In this document: positions 48,995 to 59,255 of the stretch, piece by piece
Position numbering within the stretch: the first letter of the stretch is position 1
How the letters are laid out: each line of letters starts with the position of its first letter
NCBI RefSeq assembly: GCF_014698935.1
Contig: NZ_JACVMN010000001.1
Coordinates: 620,001-684,000 of the forward strand
DNA length: 64,000 bases
Direction of reading: 5' to 3'
From: Flagellimonas sp. S3867
Lineage (GTDB): Bacteria; Bacteroidota; Bacteroidia; Flavobacteriales; Flavobacteriaceae
Notes under the pieces: model-generated
Told to the model about the DNA's origin: nothing
Seen by the model: the letters and a program-made list of their open reading frames with translations, nothing else
Databases searched by the model: none
Translations under genes and position numbers: made by a program

Positions 48995-51832
48995 TTGTTG
49001 AGCAAAAAATTCTCCTTACATATTATTATCGTGCTTCATTTGTTATGTGGCTATACCCTTTTGGGGCAGCATACCAATGAAATAACTGCCACGTTGAAAG
49101 GTGCCAACAACGAAATACAGGTGAAACAAAAGTTTACCTATGTAAACAATTCCAGTGATGGGCTTTCTATATTATATTTTAATGATTGGACCCATGCCTA
49201 TGCCAATAAAAATACAGCTTTGGCAAAACGCTTCGCAGAGGAATTCAAACGAAGTCTTCATTTGGCAAAAGATAGGGAAAGGGGCTGCACCGGAATTATG
49301 AGCATTGTAGATGCCGAATACACCGGATTGGAATGGAGTCAAAATGAAAGTCAAGACATTCTGCGCATTAAATTGAATAAAGTATTGCAGCCGGGAGAAT
49401 CTGTGCGACTGTTTTTTACCTATAATATAAAATTACCACATGGTAAATTTACCTCATATGGCTATAATCCTGGTGGTGGATATTATTTAAGAGATTGGTA
49501 CCTGACCCCTGCGGTATACGATAAAGAGTGGAAACTTTACAACAATCTAGATCTTGATGACCTGCATACCGATATAGTCAATACAACGATTGACTTTAAA
49601 TATCCAAAAGGATTGTATTTGGCAACAAATTTTGATGCGCATGGCAACTCAGGTTTCCCCGGAGGGCAATATGTAAAGCTTGGTGGCAGTGATCGGAAAA
49701 GTTGTGAAATCATCCTGAGTCCAAGGGATACCTTTACTAAACACGTTACCCGTTCCTTAACCGTAGTCACAGATTTAGATTCCAATAAGTACGACAATAT
49801 CTCACAAGGCATCTCAATAAACAAGATTGCTGATTTTTTGAAAAATAATTTAGGTAGTTTCCCACATCAAAGCTTATTGGTAAGCGAACTTTCATACAAT
49901 AAGTCTCCACTCTATGGAATAAACCAACTGCCCTCTTTTATCAGACCTTATGAAGCCCAGTTTCAGTTTGAGATGAAATTTCTAAAGACAGCCTTGCATA
50001 GTTTTTTAAAGGAAACGCTGTATTTGGACTCCAGAAGAGAGCGATGGGTTGTCGATGCCATCAGCAATTATCTTATGATAAAATATGTGGAGGAGCACTA
50101 CCCCGGTCAAAAATTAGCTGGTAAACTTTCCAAAATATGGGGATTCAGAAGTTTTCATTTGGCCAAAATGGACTTCAATGAGCAATATGCTCTACTAAGT
50201 ATGCTATCGGCCCGTAAAAATATTGATCAGGCATTGACCACTCCCAACGATTCCTTGATCAAATTCAATCAAAAGATAGCAAATGGTTATAAGGCAGGAT
50301 TGGGCATGGCTTATCTGGCCGAATATCTTGGAGGAAAAAAGATTGATAGCAGTATTTTATCTTTTTACAAAGCCCATAATCTAGATCCTAAAGTTAACGC
50401 TATCGATTTTAGAAGGGAAATTGAAAGATTCTCGGATAAGGACATCAATTGGTTTTTTGACGAGTATGTTTCCACACGTAAAAAAATTGACTACAAAATT
50501 AAAAAGGTTGAAAAAACCGAAGATTCAATTACATTCACAATAAAAAACAAACGAGGCACAAAAGTTCCTATTTCTTTATTTGGGCTTCAAAAAGACTCGG
50601 TAATATCCCATTATTGGTTTACCGATATCGATACTTCCAGGGCATTTACCATTCCTAGAAATGGAGAAGATCGTTTAGTGCTCAACTATGATCAGAAAAT
50701 TCCAGAATTTAACCAACGGGATAACTGGAAAACGCTAAATGGCTTCTTTTCCAGTAACAAAAAACTGAAATTTCAATTTTTCAAGGATACAGAAGATCCC
50801 AATTATAACCAAGTTTTTTATGTGCCGGTGGCCAACTTCAATGTCTATGACGGAATAACTCCTGGACTAAGAATTTACAATAAAACATTCTTGGAACGCC
50901 CATTTCAATATGATTTTGCACCAACATATTCATTTCTGGAAAAAACTTTGGTTGGAAAAGCTGGACTTCGTTATCGAAAATACCATGGTAAAAGTGGTCT
51001 TTATGTATCCAACTATTCCTTCTCAGGATCAACGTCACATTTCCAGGTAAATTCACGATTTACTACGCTTACCCCAGCTGTTAGTTTTGGATGGAGACCA
51101 GATAATCTCATATCCAATCGCCGCCAATCCTTACTTTTTAGGTATAGAAGTGTTTTTCGGAATATTGATGACGCAATAGCCGATGAAATCGATACCGATC
51201 CGGATTATGCTGTTTTTAATGTTCGATTCCGTGATGTTGATAACAATATCCTAAACTATTCTTCCTGGTTTCTTGATGCCCAGCATTCAAGTGAGTTCAG
51301 TAAACTGGCTTTTGAATTTGAGTACCGTAAATTGTTCCAGAGCAATAGACAACTGAACCTTAGATTCTATGCTGGAAAATTTCTAAGGAACAAAACAAAT
51401 TCAGACTTTTTCAGCTTTGCCCTCGATCGGCCAACAGATTATCTTTTTGACCTAAATTATTTAGGACGGTCTGAAGACTCGGGTATATATAGCCAACAGA
51501 TTATTATTGCAGAAGGTGGGTTCAAATCCCAACTTGAAAATCCTTTTGCCAACGATTGGATTACTACCATGAATGCCAGTACTAATATTTGGAGATGGAT
51601 TGAGGCTTATGGAGATATTGGCTATATCCGTAATCGTGGAGAAAATGCCCGTTTTGTCTATGATTCTGGAATACGCTTAAATCTGGTTACAGATTATTTT
51701 GAGCTCTACTTCCCAATGTATTCCAATCGAGGATGGGAAATTGCGGACAAAGACTACGGAGAGCGCATTAGATTCATAGTCACTATTAGCCCAAGAACCC
51801 TTATTGGCTTGTTTACCAGAAAGTGGTTCTAA
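48995..51832 (+). CDS. Degenerate M1-like peptidase fused to an outer-membrane beta-barrel
   Basis: A 945-residue exported protein, apparently with a TTG start at 48995 (LSKKFSLHIIIVLHLL signal peptide, cleavage near LGQ). The N-terminal ~300 residues have M1 aminopeptidase-like beta domains (LSILYFNDWTHAY, LPHGKFTSYGYNPGG). Where the HExxH zinc motif belongs (about 327-345) the text reads LHSFLKETLY, so the zinc site is gone, while the later WVVDAISNYLMIKY matches the M1 helix. From about residue 628 a Tyr/Phe-rich strand pattern begins and ends LIGLFTRKWF, typical of an outer-membrane barrel. Probably an inactive peptidase-derived surface protein. Confidence 0.8.
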   Translation: MLSKKFSLHIIIVLHLLCGYTLLGQHTNEITATLKGANNEIQVKQKFTYVNNSSDGLSILYFNDWTHAYANKNTALAKRFAEEFKRSLHLAKDRERGCTGIMSIVDAEYTGLEWSQNESQDILRIKLNKVLQPGESVRLFFTYNIKLPHGKFTSYGYNPGGGYYLRDWYLTPAVYDKEWKLYNNLDLDDLHTDIVNTTIDFKYPKGLYLATNFDAHGNSGFPGGQYVKLGGSDRKSCEIILSPRDTFTKHVTRSLTVVTDLDSNKYDNISQGISINKIADFLKNNLGSFPHQSLLVSELSYNKSPLYGINQLPSFIRPYEAQFQFEMKFLKTALHSFLKETLYLDSRRERWVVDAISNYLMIKYVEEHYPGQKLAGKLSKIWGFRSFHLAKMDFNEQYALLSMLSARKNIDQALTTPNDSLIKFNQKIANGYKAGLGMAYLAEYLGGKKIDSSILSFYKAHNLDPKVNAIDFRREIERFSDKDINWFFDEYVSTRKKIDYKIKKVEKTEDSITFTIKNKRGTKVPISLFGLQKDSVISHYWFTDIDTSRAFTIPRNGEDRLVLNYDQKIPEFNQRDNWKTLNGFFSSNKKLKFQFFKDTEDPNYNQVFYVPVANFNVYDGITPGLRIYNKTFLERPFQYDFAPTYSFLEKTLVGKAGLRYRKYHGKSGLYVSNYSFSGSTSHFQVNSRFTTLTPAVSFGWRPDNLISNRRQSLLFRYRSVFRNIDDAIADEIDTDPDYAVFNVRFRDVDNNILNYSSWFLDAQHSSEFSKLAFEFEYRKLFQSNRQLNLRFYAGKFLRNKTNSDFFSFALDRPTDYLFDLNYLGRSEDSGIYSQQIIIAEGGFKSQLENPFANDWITTMNASTNIWRWIEAYGDIGYIRNRGENARFVYDSGIRLNLVTDYFELYFPMYSNRGWEIADKDYGERIRFIVTISPRTLIGLFTRKWF

Positions 51833-51866
51833 TTGCCATATTCCCAAAAAACAACCTTCTAAAAAC

Positions 51867-51886
51867 ACAAAATTTGAAAATTTTGT
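51867..51886. terminator. AT-rich hairpin, possible terminator
   Basis: ACAAAATTT (51867-51875) / AAATTTTGT (51878-51886) with a two-base centre, followed by TTTC. AT-rich and therefore weak. Confidence 0.35.
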
Positions 51887-51939
51887 TTTCAAAACCCCTT
51901 TTTGTTGCCATATTATCACGTTATTAACAGAGTTGGGTG

Positions 51940-51970
51940 TTGCCAATGCCGATGTATTTTAGTAATTTTG
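51940..51970 (+). promoter_or_regulatory. Bacteroidota-type promoter for the branched-chain E1 gene
   Basis: TTG at 51940-51942, 20-base spacer, TAATTTTG at 51963-51970, both perfect matches. Transcription would start near 51977, leaving a leader of about 14 bases before the ATG at 51991. Confidence 0.7.
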
Positions 51971-51990
51971 CAAAAAATCCTGCATAGCCT

Positions 51991-54402
51991 ATGAAACCCG
52001 ATTCCAAGACTAGTAATGATATTTCCTTTGATGATTTTCAATCACAAATTCTGAAGGATTATAAAGTTGCTGTCACAAGCAGGGAATGTAGCCTGCTGGG
52101 AAGACGGGAAGTACTCTCAGGCAAAGCCAAGTTCGGAATTTTTGGAGATGGAAAGGAATTGCCACAGTTGGCAATGGCCCGTGCATTTCAAGATGGGGAT
52201 TTTAGAAGTGGGTATTACCGCGACCAAACCTTTATGATGTCTTTGGGCCATTTAGATCCTAAAGAATTCTTCCATGGTCTTTATGCCACCACTGACCTTA
52301 AAAAGGAACCCATGAGTGCCGGCCGACAGATGGGCGGACATTTTGTAACCCATAGCTTAAATGAAGATGGGTCATGGAAAGATTTGACCAAACAAAAAAA
52401 CAGTAGTGCCGATATTTCCTGTACTGCAGGGCAAATGCCACGCCTGCTTGGGCTGGCACAAGCATCAAAAATATATCGAAACCTTACAGATATTGACCAA
52501 ACCAACTTTTCCAACAATGGAAATGAGGTTGCCTGGGGAACAATTGGTAATGCAAGCACCAGCGAGGGTCACTTCTTCGAGACACTCAATGCTGCTGGTG
52601 TAATGCAAGTTCCGTTGGTGATGTGTATTTGGGATGATGACTATGGAATTTCGGTTCCTTCGGAATTTCATACCACCAAAGGTGATATTTCAGAAGTGCT
52701 AAAAGGTTTGCAACGTGATGAGAACAGTGACGGGTATGAAATTTTAAAAGTGAAGGGATGGGACTATACCGCACTTATTCATGCCTTTGAAAATGCATCG
52801 GATATTGCCAGGGAAGAGCATGTTCCGGTTTTAATCCATGTTACTGAACTCACACAACCCCAGGGCCACTCTACTTCCGGTTCCCATGAACGCTACAAAT
52901 CGGCGGAACGCCTGGAATGGGAGCGTGATAATGATTGCAATAAAAGATTCAGAGAGTGGATTATTGAGAATGGTGTAGCCACGGAAGAGGAATTGAAAGG
53001 TCTGGAAAGAGAAATCAAACAAAACGTTAGAGCTGCTAAAAAAGAAGCATGGTTGGAGTTTCTCAAACCACATCAAGAAGCAAAAAAACAATTGGTTCAA
53101 CTTTTGGAAAATGCAGCCGGTCAGAGTCCAAACAAAACATTTATTGGCAAAGTAAAGAATGACCTTATTGCAATTGAAGAACCTTCAAAAAAAGACTTGG
53201 CTTCCAAATCCAGAAAGGCTTTGCGTTATCTTTTAGGTGAATCATCGCCAGAGAAGCAGGCACTTCAACAATGGATAAATCATTTTTTGAGTAACTCCCA
53301 ACCTAAATTTAGTTCACATCTTTATAGTGAATTGGAAGATAATGCAACGACGGTTGAAGCGCTATCTCCCGAATATTCCAGTGAAACTGAATTGGTGGAT
53401 GGTAGAATCATTTTAAGGGACAATTTTGATGCACTTTTTGAAAAATATCCCGAGACCCTGGTTTTCGGAGAAGATACCGGTAACATTGGAGATGTAAACC
53501 AAGGGCTTGAAGGATTGCAAAAGAAATATGGCGATCTACGTGTGGCAGATACCGGAATCCGGGAAGCTACCATTGTTGGTCAGGGCATTGGACTCGCCTT
53601 AAGAGGTCTGAGACCCATAGCGGAAATCCAATATCTAGATTATATTCTATATGGATTGCAGACATTAAGCGATGATTTGGCCACCCTAATGTACCGTACC
53701 GTAGGTAAGCAAAAAGCTCCTTTGATCATCAGAACCAGAGGGCACCGTTTAGAAGGTATTTGGCACTCAGGTTCACCCATGGGAGGTCTTATCCACTTGT
53801 TGCGCGGAATGTATGTTCTTGTCCCCAGAAACATGACCCAAGCAGCTGGTTTTTACAATACGTTGCTGAAAAGTGATGAACCGGCGCTGGTTATCGAAAG
53901 CCTGAATGGGTACCGCCTAAAAGAAAAAAAACCTGTCAATTTAGGTGAATTCTGCACCCCAATAGGAACTGTTGAGGTCATGAAAGAAGGAACGGATATC
54001 ACTTTGCTTTCTTACGGTTCCACCTTGAGGATTGTTGAGAAAGTTGCTTCAGAGCTTTTAGAAGTCGGTATTGATGCAGAAGTCATAGATGCGCAGTCAC
54101 TTCTTCCTTTTGACCTTAATCACGATGTGGTAAAAAGTCTAAAAAAGACAAATAGATTGTTGATCATAGATGAAGATGTTCCCGGTGGATGTTCAGCATA
54201 TTTGATGCAGGAAATAATTGAGAAACAAGGAGGCTACCAATATCTTGATAGTGCTCCACAAACGCTCACATCAAAAGAACACCGACCTGCCTACGCTTCA
54301 GATGGCGACTATTTCTCCAAACCCAATGCAGAAGATATTTTCGAGAAAGTTTACGACATCATGAGCGAAACCAATCCAGAAGAATTTCCAACACTCAGAT
54401 AA
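51991..54402 (+). CDS. Fused alpha/beta E1 of a branched-chain-type 2-oxoacid dehydrogenase
   Basis: An 803-residue protein joining E1-alpha (about 30-400) and E1-beta (about 466-803). Alpha has QMGGHFVTHSL near residue 110 and the thiamine-diphosphate region IGNASTSEGHFFETL at about 184-198. Beta has LVDGRIILRDNFDALFEKYP, FGEDTGNIGDVNQGLEGLQK and TAGPWHSGSPMGG-like GIWHSGSPMGGL. It decarboxylates 2-oxoacids from valine, leucine or isoleucine to feed branched fatty acid synthesis. The fused form is common in Bacteroidota. The metal-binding Asp of the usual GDG is read as Asn (GNA), as in this subgroup as I remember it. E2/E3 are not here. Confidence 0.9.
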   Translation: MKPDSKTSNDISFDDFQSQILKDYKVAVTSRECSLLGRREVLSGKAKFGIFGDGKELPQLAMARAFQDGDFRSGYYRDQTFMMSLGHLDPKEFFHGLYATTDLKKEPMSAGRQMGGHFVTHSLNEDGSWKDLTKQKNSSADISCTAGQMPRLLGLAQASKIYRNLTDIDQTNFSNNGNEVAWGTIGNASTSEGHFFETLNAAGVMQVPLVMCIWDDDYGISVPSEFHTTKGDISEVLKGLQRDENSDGYEILKVKGWDYTALIHAFENASDIAREEHVPVLIHVTELTQPQGHSTSGSHERYKSAERLEWERDNDCNKRFREWIIENGVATEEELKGLEREIKQNVRAAKKEAWLEFLKPHQEAKKQLVQLLENAAGQSPNKTFIGKVKNDLIAIEEPSKKDLASKSRKALRYLLGESSPEKQALQQWINHFLSNSQPKFSSHLYSELEDNATTVEALSPEYSSETELVDGRIILRDNFDALFEKYPETLVFGEDTGNIGDVNQGLEGLQKKYGDLRVADTGIREATIVGQGIGLALRGLRPIAEIQYLDYILYGLQTLSDDLATLMYRTVGKQKAPLIIRTRGHRLEGIWHSGSPMGGLIHLLRGMYVLVPRNMTQAAGFYNTLLKSDEPALVIESLNGYRLKEKKPVNLGEFCTPIGTVEVMKEGTDITLLSYGSTLRIVEKVASELLEVGIDAEVIDAQSLLPFDLNHDVVKSLKKTNRLLIIDEDVPGGCSAYLMQEIIEKQGGYQYLDSAPQTLTSKEHRPAYASDGDYFSKPNAEDIFEKVYDIMSETNPEEFPTLR

Positions 54403-54406
54403 AATT

Positions 54407-54435
54407 AAGCCCGCTTAAAGCGGGCTTTTCTTTTT
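54407..54435 (+). terminator. Rho-independent terminator after the E1 gene
   Basis: Stem AAGCCCGC (54407-54414) / GCGGGCTT (54420-54427), loop TTAAA, followed by TTCTTTTT. It also lies at the end of the convergent M16 peptidase gene. Confidence 0.88.
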
Positions 54436-57214
54436 AATTTTTTATTTCTGATTCTTGTTTCTGGACTGCCGGAACAATAGGCTTTCCATCGGCATCTATT
54501 TCTATGATATTGTCAAACCCAAGTTCATCCAATTTGGCGGCAATTTTGGCCCTATCCCCTACCATAAACCAATTTACTGCTTCTGGTTGTACTACTTTTT
54601 TACTGACCTCTTGCACATCTTTCAAAGAAAGGTTACGCACATTTTGATCATAAGTTTCATAGTAATTATCCGGAAGGTTGTATCTCAGTAGGTTTCGAAT
54701 AGATGTATTTACTGAACTATTGGTTTCCCACTGCCCAGGTAAACTTAACACCTGATTCGTTTTCACCTTATCAAGTTCTGCTTGTGTGGCCGGTCTTGTA
54801 GATATAAACTCCGAAATTTCCTTGCGAATTTCTCTTACAGATTCAGAAGTCTTATCCGTTTGAACGGGAGCGTATACAATAAATGGCCTTTCTTCTTTTG
54901 ACCCCAGAACAAATCCCCCTGCACCATAAGACCAATGTTTATCCTCTCTAAGGTTCATATTGATTCTCGAAGTAAAGTCACCACCCAAAATACTGACCAT
55001 CTGTTCCAATGCAATTTCAGAAACTCCACCATATTTCTCTGTCAAATGGCCCGCTATAATAACGGACTGTTGAGATTCTGGCCTGTTCATCAAATACAAT
55101 GTGTTTTTAGAGTTTGCTTTGGGGGCATTAAATGTAATGGTCGGCACATTTCCTTTTTTCCATTTGCCCAAGGTCTTTTGAAGTTTTGACTTTAAGTCAT
55201 CCATTTCAATATCACCTGTAACAATAATCGTGGCATTGTTGGGTTTGACCCAGGTATTATAAAAATTCAACGCATCTTCCCGAGTCAATTTTTCTACAGT
55301 ATCCTCATATCCGGTTCCTGTATACGGATTACTATACGGATGATCTTCACCATACATATATTTGTTCATTACCCTTAAGGCCATGGCAACCGGCTGCGCC
55401 TTTTCATTTTTTATATTGTTGATTTGCTCATTCTTTAAACGATCAAACTCTGACTGTGGAAAAATGGGATTCAATACCACATCAGAAAACAAATCCATAC
55501 TGGCATCAAAGCTTTGTTTTAAAGTAGTCATAAAGACGTTCGATTGATCCTGATTTGAAAAAGTGTTCAAACTAACCCCTAAAAGTTCGGATTTCTCACT
55601 GATTTCCAATGAGTTCAAATCTTTTGTTCCCTCATCCATTAAATTCATGGCAAGTTGCGCTGTACCCGGACTACTCAAATAGTCGGTTTTATATCCTGCG
55701 TTGACCACCAAATTCACAACCACCGTTGGAACCCCAGTACGCTTTGCCAAAACTATGTTCAATCCGTTAGAAAGTTCTGCTTTTTCCAGAGCTGGAAACT
55801 TTGAGCTCTTTTGGGCACCCAATTCAGGGAGTTTAGAACGATCAACAGTACTTTTTTGAACAGTATACTCGGGGAAAGGATTGCAAACCAATACATGTTT
55901 TCCCTTGGACAACCACTTATTGGCCGTTTTTTTGATGTCCGCAATAGTAGCATCTTCCACAAATTTCAATCTGGATTTGTAATAGGAAGCATCTCCAAAA
56001 TACGTCTGGTTGGAGGCCAAAATATCCGAAACGCCACCAAAACCACCAATCCGTTCCAGGCCTTTGATGAAATTGGCAAAGTAAGCTGCCTTAACCCGAG
56101 TCAGTTCAGCCTCTGTTGGGCCTTCTGTCAAAAACTTCTGGATTTCATACTCCAATTCGCTTTTGAGTTTATCAGCATCTTGACCTGGCTTAACGTTTAA
56201 CCAAGTGATAAACCTACTGGCTATTTCGCTTGATGCCTGAAAGGAAACAGCTGCACTTGCGGTTTGATCTTCATAAACGAATTTCTTGTACAATCTTGAG
56301 TTTTTACCGCTGGTAAGTATTGCGGAAATCAAATCAAAATGCAAATCTTCTTTTGCACCAAACTGCGGTGTATTCCATGCGAACAACACCCTGGTTTCGG
56401 GCACCCTGTCCTCATAAACCTGATAGGTATCAAAATTGCGTTCGGGAATGTTTACTTCTTGCCTCTCAATAGTTGGACCTGCTGGTATATCTCCAAAATA
56501 CTTAAGCACCTTTTGGTATACCTCATCCGGATTCACATCTCCCGCAACCGCGACTACTGCATTTGCAGCTCCGTAGTACGATTTGAACCATTCCTGCACA
56601 TCCTCCAGGGAAGCAGCATTTAAATCCTCCATTTCGCCAATAACTGTCCACGAATATGGATGCCCTTTCGGGTACATGGACTTTGTTAAATAGTTCCACT
56701 GTTTGCCATAAGGTTGATTTTCACCTTGTCTTTTTTCGTTTTGGACAACCCCTCGTTGTTCATCCAATCTTTCTTGGTCAACAGCTCCTAACAAATGCCC
56801 CATACGGTCCGATTCCAAAAACAACACCTGATCTAGAGCTGAAACTGGAACATTTTGGAAATAATTGGTTCGGTCCGTATTTGTGGTTCCGTTTAAATCG
56901 GTACCTCCAATACTTTCCAAAGCTTGAAAATAATCCTTGTTATAATTCTCGCTACCATTGAACATCAAGTGTTCAAATAAATGGGCAAACCCACTCTTAC
57001 CTGGTTTTTCATTTTTTGAGCCCACATGGTACCATACATTTACCGCTGCAATCGGCGCTTTATGATCCTCATGTACAAGGAGCGTAAGTCCATTGGGTAA
57101 ATTAAATTGTTCATAGGGTATCTCTATTTCGCTAGCTTTAAACTGGAAATTTTGCCCGCTTTGCGATTGAATGCAAAACAAGGCCATAGCAATAAAAATG
57201 ATGCATCTTTTCAT
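54434..57214 (-). CDS. M16-family zinc metallopeptidase, two-module, exported
   Basis: From the ATG at 57214 the protein has 926 residues with a signal peptide (MKRCIIFIAMALFCIQSQSG). The frame to 57256 adds 14 residues ahead of it and is less likely. The first M16 module has the inverted zinc motif HLFEH (in GFAHLFEHLMFNGS) with the third ligand Glu in VVQNEKRQGENQPYG. The second module (from about residue 480) lacks an intact HxxEH and is structural. Such pitrilysin-like enzymes degrade peptides in the periplasm. It is convergent with the E1 gene and divergent from DoxX. Confidence 0.93.
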   Translation of the reverse strand: MKRCIIFIAMALFCIQSQSGQNFQFKASEIEIPYEQFNLPNGLTLLVHEDHKAPIAAVNVWYHVGSKNEKPGKSGFAHLFEHLMFNGSENYNKDYFQALESIGGTDLNGTTNTDRTNYFQNVPVSALDQVLFLESDRMGHLLGAVDQERLDEQRGVVQNEKRQGENQPYGKQWNYLTKSMYPKGHPYSWTVIGEMEDLNAASLEDVQEWFKSYYGAANAVVAVAGDVNPDEVYQKVLKYFGDIPAGPTIERQEVNIPERNFDTYQVYEDRVPETRVLFAWNTPQFGAKEDLHFDLISAILTSGKNSRLYKKFVYEDQTASAAVSFQASSEIASRFITWLNVKPGQDADKLKSELEYEIQKFLTEGPTEAELTRVKAAYFANFIKGLERIGGFGGVSDILASNQTYFGDASYYKSRLKFVEDATIADIKKTANKWLSKGKHVLVCNPFPEYTVQKSTVDRSKLPELGAQKSSKFPALEKAELSNGLNIVLAKRTGVPTVVVNLVVNAGYKTDYLSSPGTAQLAMNLMDEGTKDLNSLEISEKSELLGVSLNTFSNQDQSNVFMTTLKQSFDASMDLFSDVVLNPIFPQSEFDRLKNEQINNIKNEKAQPVAMALRVMNKYMYGEDHPYSNPYTGTGYEDTVEKLTREDALNFYNTWVKPNNATIIVTGDIEMDDLKSKLQKTLGKWKKGNVPTITFNAPKANSKNTLYLMNRPESQQSVIIAGHLTEKYGGVSEIALEQMVSILGGDFTSRINMNLREDKHWSYGAGGFVLGSKEERPFIVYAPVQTDKTSESVREIRKEISEFISTRPATQAELDKVKTNQVLSLPGQWETNSSVNTSIRNLLRYNLPDNYYETYDQNVRNLSLKDVQEVSKKVVQPEAVNWFMVGDRAKIAAKLDELGFDNIIEIDADGKPIVPAVQKQESEIKN

Positions 57215-57388
57215 GACTGTGATTTTAATGTTTTTGATTGAAATTATTAGTGCCAAACAAGGTAATAATAAGTTTTAGTTTTCCCAAGCAGGACAATTAT
57301 CTATTCAATTAACAGGTGAGTTTTCATCCAATTTTTCCTGTTATTCAAGACATATTTTATACATTCACGGAAATTAAAATCCCCCATC

Positions 57389-57766
57389 ATGAAAAATAAT
57401 CTTTTAATCCATTTAGGGCTGGCCCTTCTTAGGATAGTTCCGTCAGCACTTTTAATGACCCACGGTTATCCAAAACTTCAGAAGCTTATAAGCGGAGATA
57501 CAGAGTGGCTAAATCCAATTGGTATTGGACAGGCACCATCTCTTTTTTTAGCGATGTTAGGTGAATTCATTTGTCCCATTCTAATTATAATTGGGTTTAA
57601 AACTAGGTGGGCAGCTATTCCATCAGCAATAACCATGTTCGTTGCAGCCTTTATCTTTCATGCTTCAGACCCTTTAGGCAAAAAGGAACTTGCCCTGGTT
57701 TATTTTACCATTTTTGTAGTCATTTTTCTATTGGGTCCCGGTAAATACAGTGTAGATAAAAAATAA
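57389..57766 (+). CDS. DoxX-family membrane protein
   Basis: A 125-residue protein with four hydrophobic segments. It has the DoxX landmarks LGLALLRIVPSALLMTHGYPK near the start in outline and FICPILIIIGFKTRWAAIP in the middle, ending with a short basic tail. DoxX proteins are small inner-membrane proteins linked in other bacteria to thiosulfate:quinone reduction or to redox stress. No partner is evident here. Divergent from the M16 gene with 174 bases between starts, and convergent with holA by three bases. Confidence 0.85.
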   Translation: MKNNLLIHLGLALLRIVPSALLMTHGYPKLQKLISGDTEWLNPIGIGQAPSLFLAMLGEFICPILIIIGFKTRWAAIPSAITMFVAAFIFHASDPLGKKELALVYFTIFVVIFLLGPGKYSVDKK

Positions 57767-57768
57767 GG

Positions 57769-58770
57769 CTAGTCTATTTGAACAAGTAGTTCTTTTAATA
57801 GATCAGCTTGTGATAAATTATTGGCATTTACACCTTTGCTTTTTAGGTCGAGTTGCCTTAGTCCCGAAACAATGCCACTAACCCGTTTCATGGGATAATT
57901 TTTGGCGGCAGTGGTAAATTCATTCACAAAATAGGGGTTCACTCCCAATACTTTGGACACATTGCCAGGTGAGTGGTCTTTAAGACCATGGTATTGTAAA
58001 AGTTGGGTAAAAAAAGTGCTCAATAACGATATGGTAACCACAAATGGATTGTCTTTCGGGTTTTGTGCAAAATAATCGATAATTCGCACAGTTTTCCGCA
58101 TATTTTTTTCACCAATGGCCTTTTTAAGTTCAAAATTGTTGAAATCTTTACTGATGCCAATATGTTCTTCTATTAATGCTGGGGTTATCTCCGTTCCTTG
58201 AGGAACAACCAGGGTCAATTTATCAAGTTCATTGTTGATTTTGCTCAGGTCCGTGCCCAAAAACTCAACAAGCAACATACAAGCTTTCGGCACAATCTTA
58301 TATTTTTTACTACTTAGTGTCCTTCGTATCCAATCTGAAACCTGGTTTTCATAGAGCTTTTTGCTTTCAAAAAGTTCACCGTTCTTTTGAATGGACTTAT
58401 ATAATTTTTTTCGCTTGTCCAGTTTCTTGTACTTGTAACAAATAACCAAAATAGTAGAGGGTTGCGGATTCTCAACATAGGAAACAAAGTTTTCAATGTT
58501 ACGTGACAAATGTTGAGCTTCTTTTACGATTACCACTTGGTGCTCGGCCATCATTGGGAAGCGCTTTGCGTTGGAAATGACCTCATCGACACTTGTTTCC
58601 TTCCCATATAATACCATCTGGTTGAAACCTCTTTCCTCTTCCGTTAGTACATTATCAGCCACATATTGGGATATCTTATCAATATAATAAGGCTCCTCCC
58701 CCATTAAAAAATACACGGGTTTTGGAGTACCTTGATCTATATTGCCTACAATTTCCTTAATCCGGTCCAT
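57769..58770 (-). CDS. holA: DNA polymerase III subunit delta
   Basis: A 333-residue protein with the HolA pattern: GTPKPVYFLMGEEPYYIDKI near the N-terminus, SNAKRFPMMAEHQVVIVKEA, a central ISKDFNNFELKKAIGEKN and a C-terminal VSGIVSGLRQLDLKSKGVNA. It is the delta subunit of the clamp loader, opening the beta clamp during replication. Length is typical for Bacteroidota. It diverges from the HsdR-N-like gene with a 26-base gap, so both promoters overlap. Confidence 0.93.
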   Translation of the reverse strand: MDRIKEIVGNIDQGTPKPVYFLMGEEPYYIDKISQYVADNVLTEEERGFNQMVLYGKETSVDEVISNAKRFPMMAEHQVVIVKEAQHLSRNIENFVSYVENPQPSTILVICYKYKKLDKRKKLYKSIQKNGELFESKKLYENQVSDWIRRTLSSKKYKIVPKACMLLVEFLGTDLSKINNELDKLTLVVPQGTEITPALIEEHIGISKDFNNFELKKAIGEKNMRKTVRIIDYFAQNPKDNPFVVTISLLSTFFTQLLQYHGLKDHSPGNVSKVLGVNPYFVNEFTTAAKNYPMKRVSGIVSGLRQLDLKSKGVNANNLSQADLLKELLVQID

Positions 58771-58796
58771 TCAGAAAAAATCATCAAATTTGTTCA

Positions 58797-59243
58797 ATGC
58801 AACCATTAAACTTTCCCAAGTACAGGTTTAGAATCAAAAGTAACGAAAATAGCCTCCATATTTTTGACATGATCCGTAAAAAATTTGTGGTACTGCAGCC
58901 AGAGGAATGGGTACGCCAACATGTGGTTCATTTTTTGGTTTTTACCAAAAAATATCCGCAGAGTCTCATCAATGTAGAAAAACAATTGATGGTGAATAAT
59001 TTAAAGAAACGGTACGATGTGGTGGTGTTCAAACCTAATGGCAACATTGACCTTTTGGTCGAATGCAAGGCGCCCAAAATAAAAATTGACCAATCCACTT
59101 TTGATCAAATAGCACAATACAACTATGAATTAAAATCCAATCACCTTATGGTGACCAATGGGATCGAACATTATTATTGTAAAATGGATTTTAATCGTGA
59201 AAAATATTCATTTTTGAAGGAAATTCCTGATTTTAGCCGTTAA
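58797..59243 (+). CDS. HsdR N-terminal-like (HSDR_N_2) nuclease-fold protein
   Basis: A 148-residue protein resembling the N-terminal domain of type I restriction R subunits. Visible are RKKFVVLQPEEWVRQHVVHF, then RYDVVVFKPNGNIDLLVECKAP in outline, with the PD-(D/E)xK pattern D...ECK. The Asp and the Glu-x-Lys pair are the likely catalytic residues. These stand-alone proteins are common beside holA in Bacteroidota and are not by themselves a restriction system. Role unknown; a DNA-processing enzyme is possible. The following glycosyltransferase starts 12 bases downstream. Confidence 0.85.
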   Translation: MQPLNFPKYRFRIKSNENSLHIFDMIRKKFVVLQPEEWVRQHVVHFLVFTKKYPQSLINVEKQLMVNNLKKRYDVVVFKPNGNIDLLVECKAPKIKIDQSTFDQIAQYNYELKSNHLMVTNGIEHYYCKMDFNREKYSFLKEIPDFSR

Positions 59244-59255
59244 TTTGCTGCCGTT

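Noticed and set aside
58797..59243. Restriction-modification system
   Set aside because: Only an isolated HsdR-N-like domain; no methyltransferase or specificity gene nearby, and the gene is commonly found by holA.
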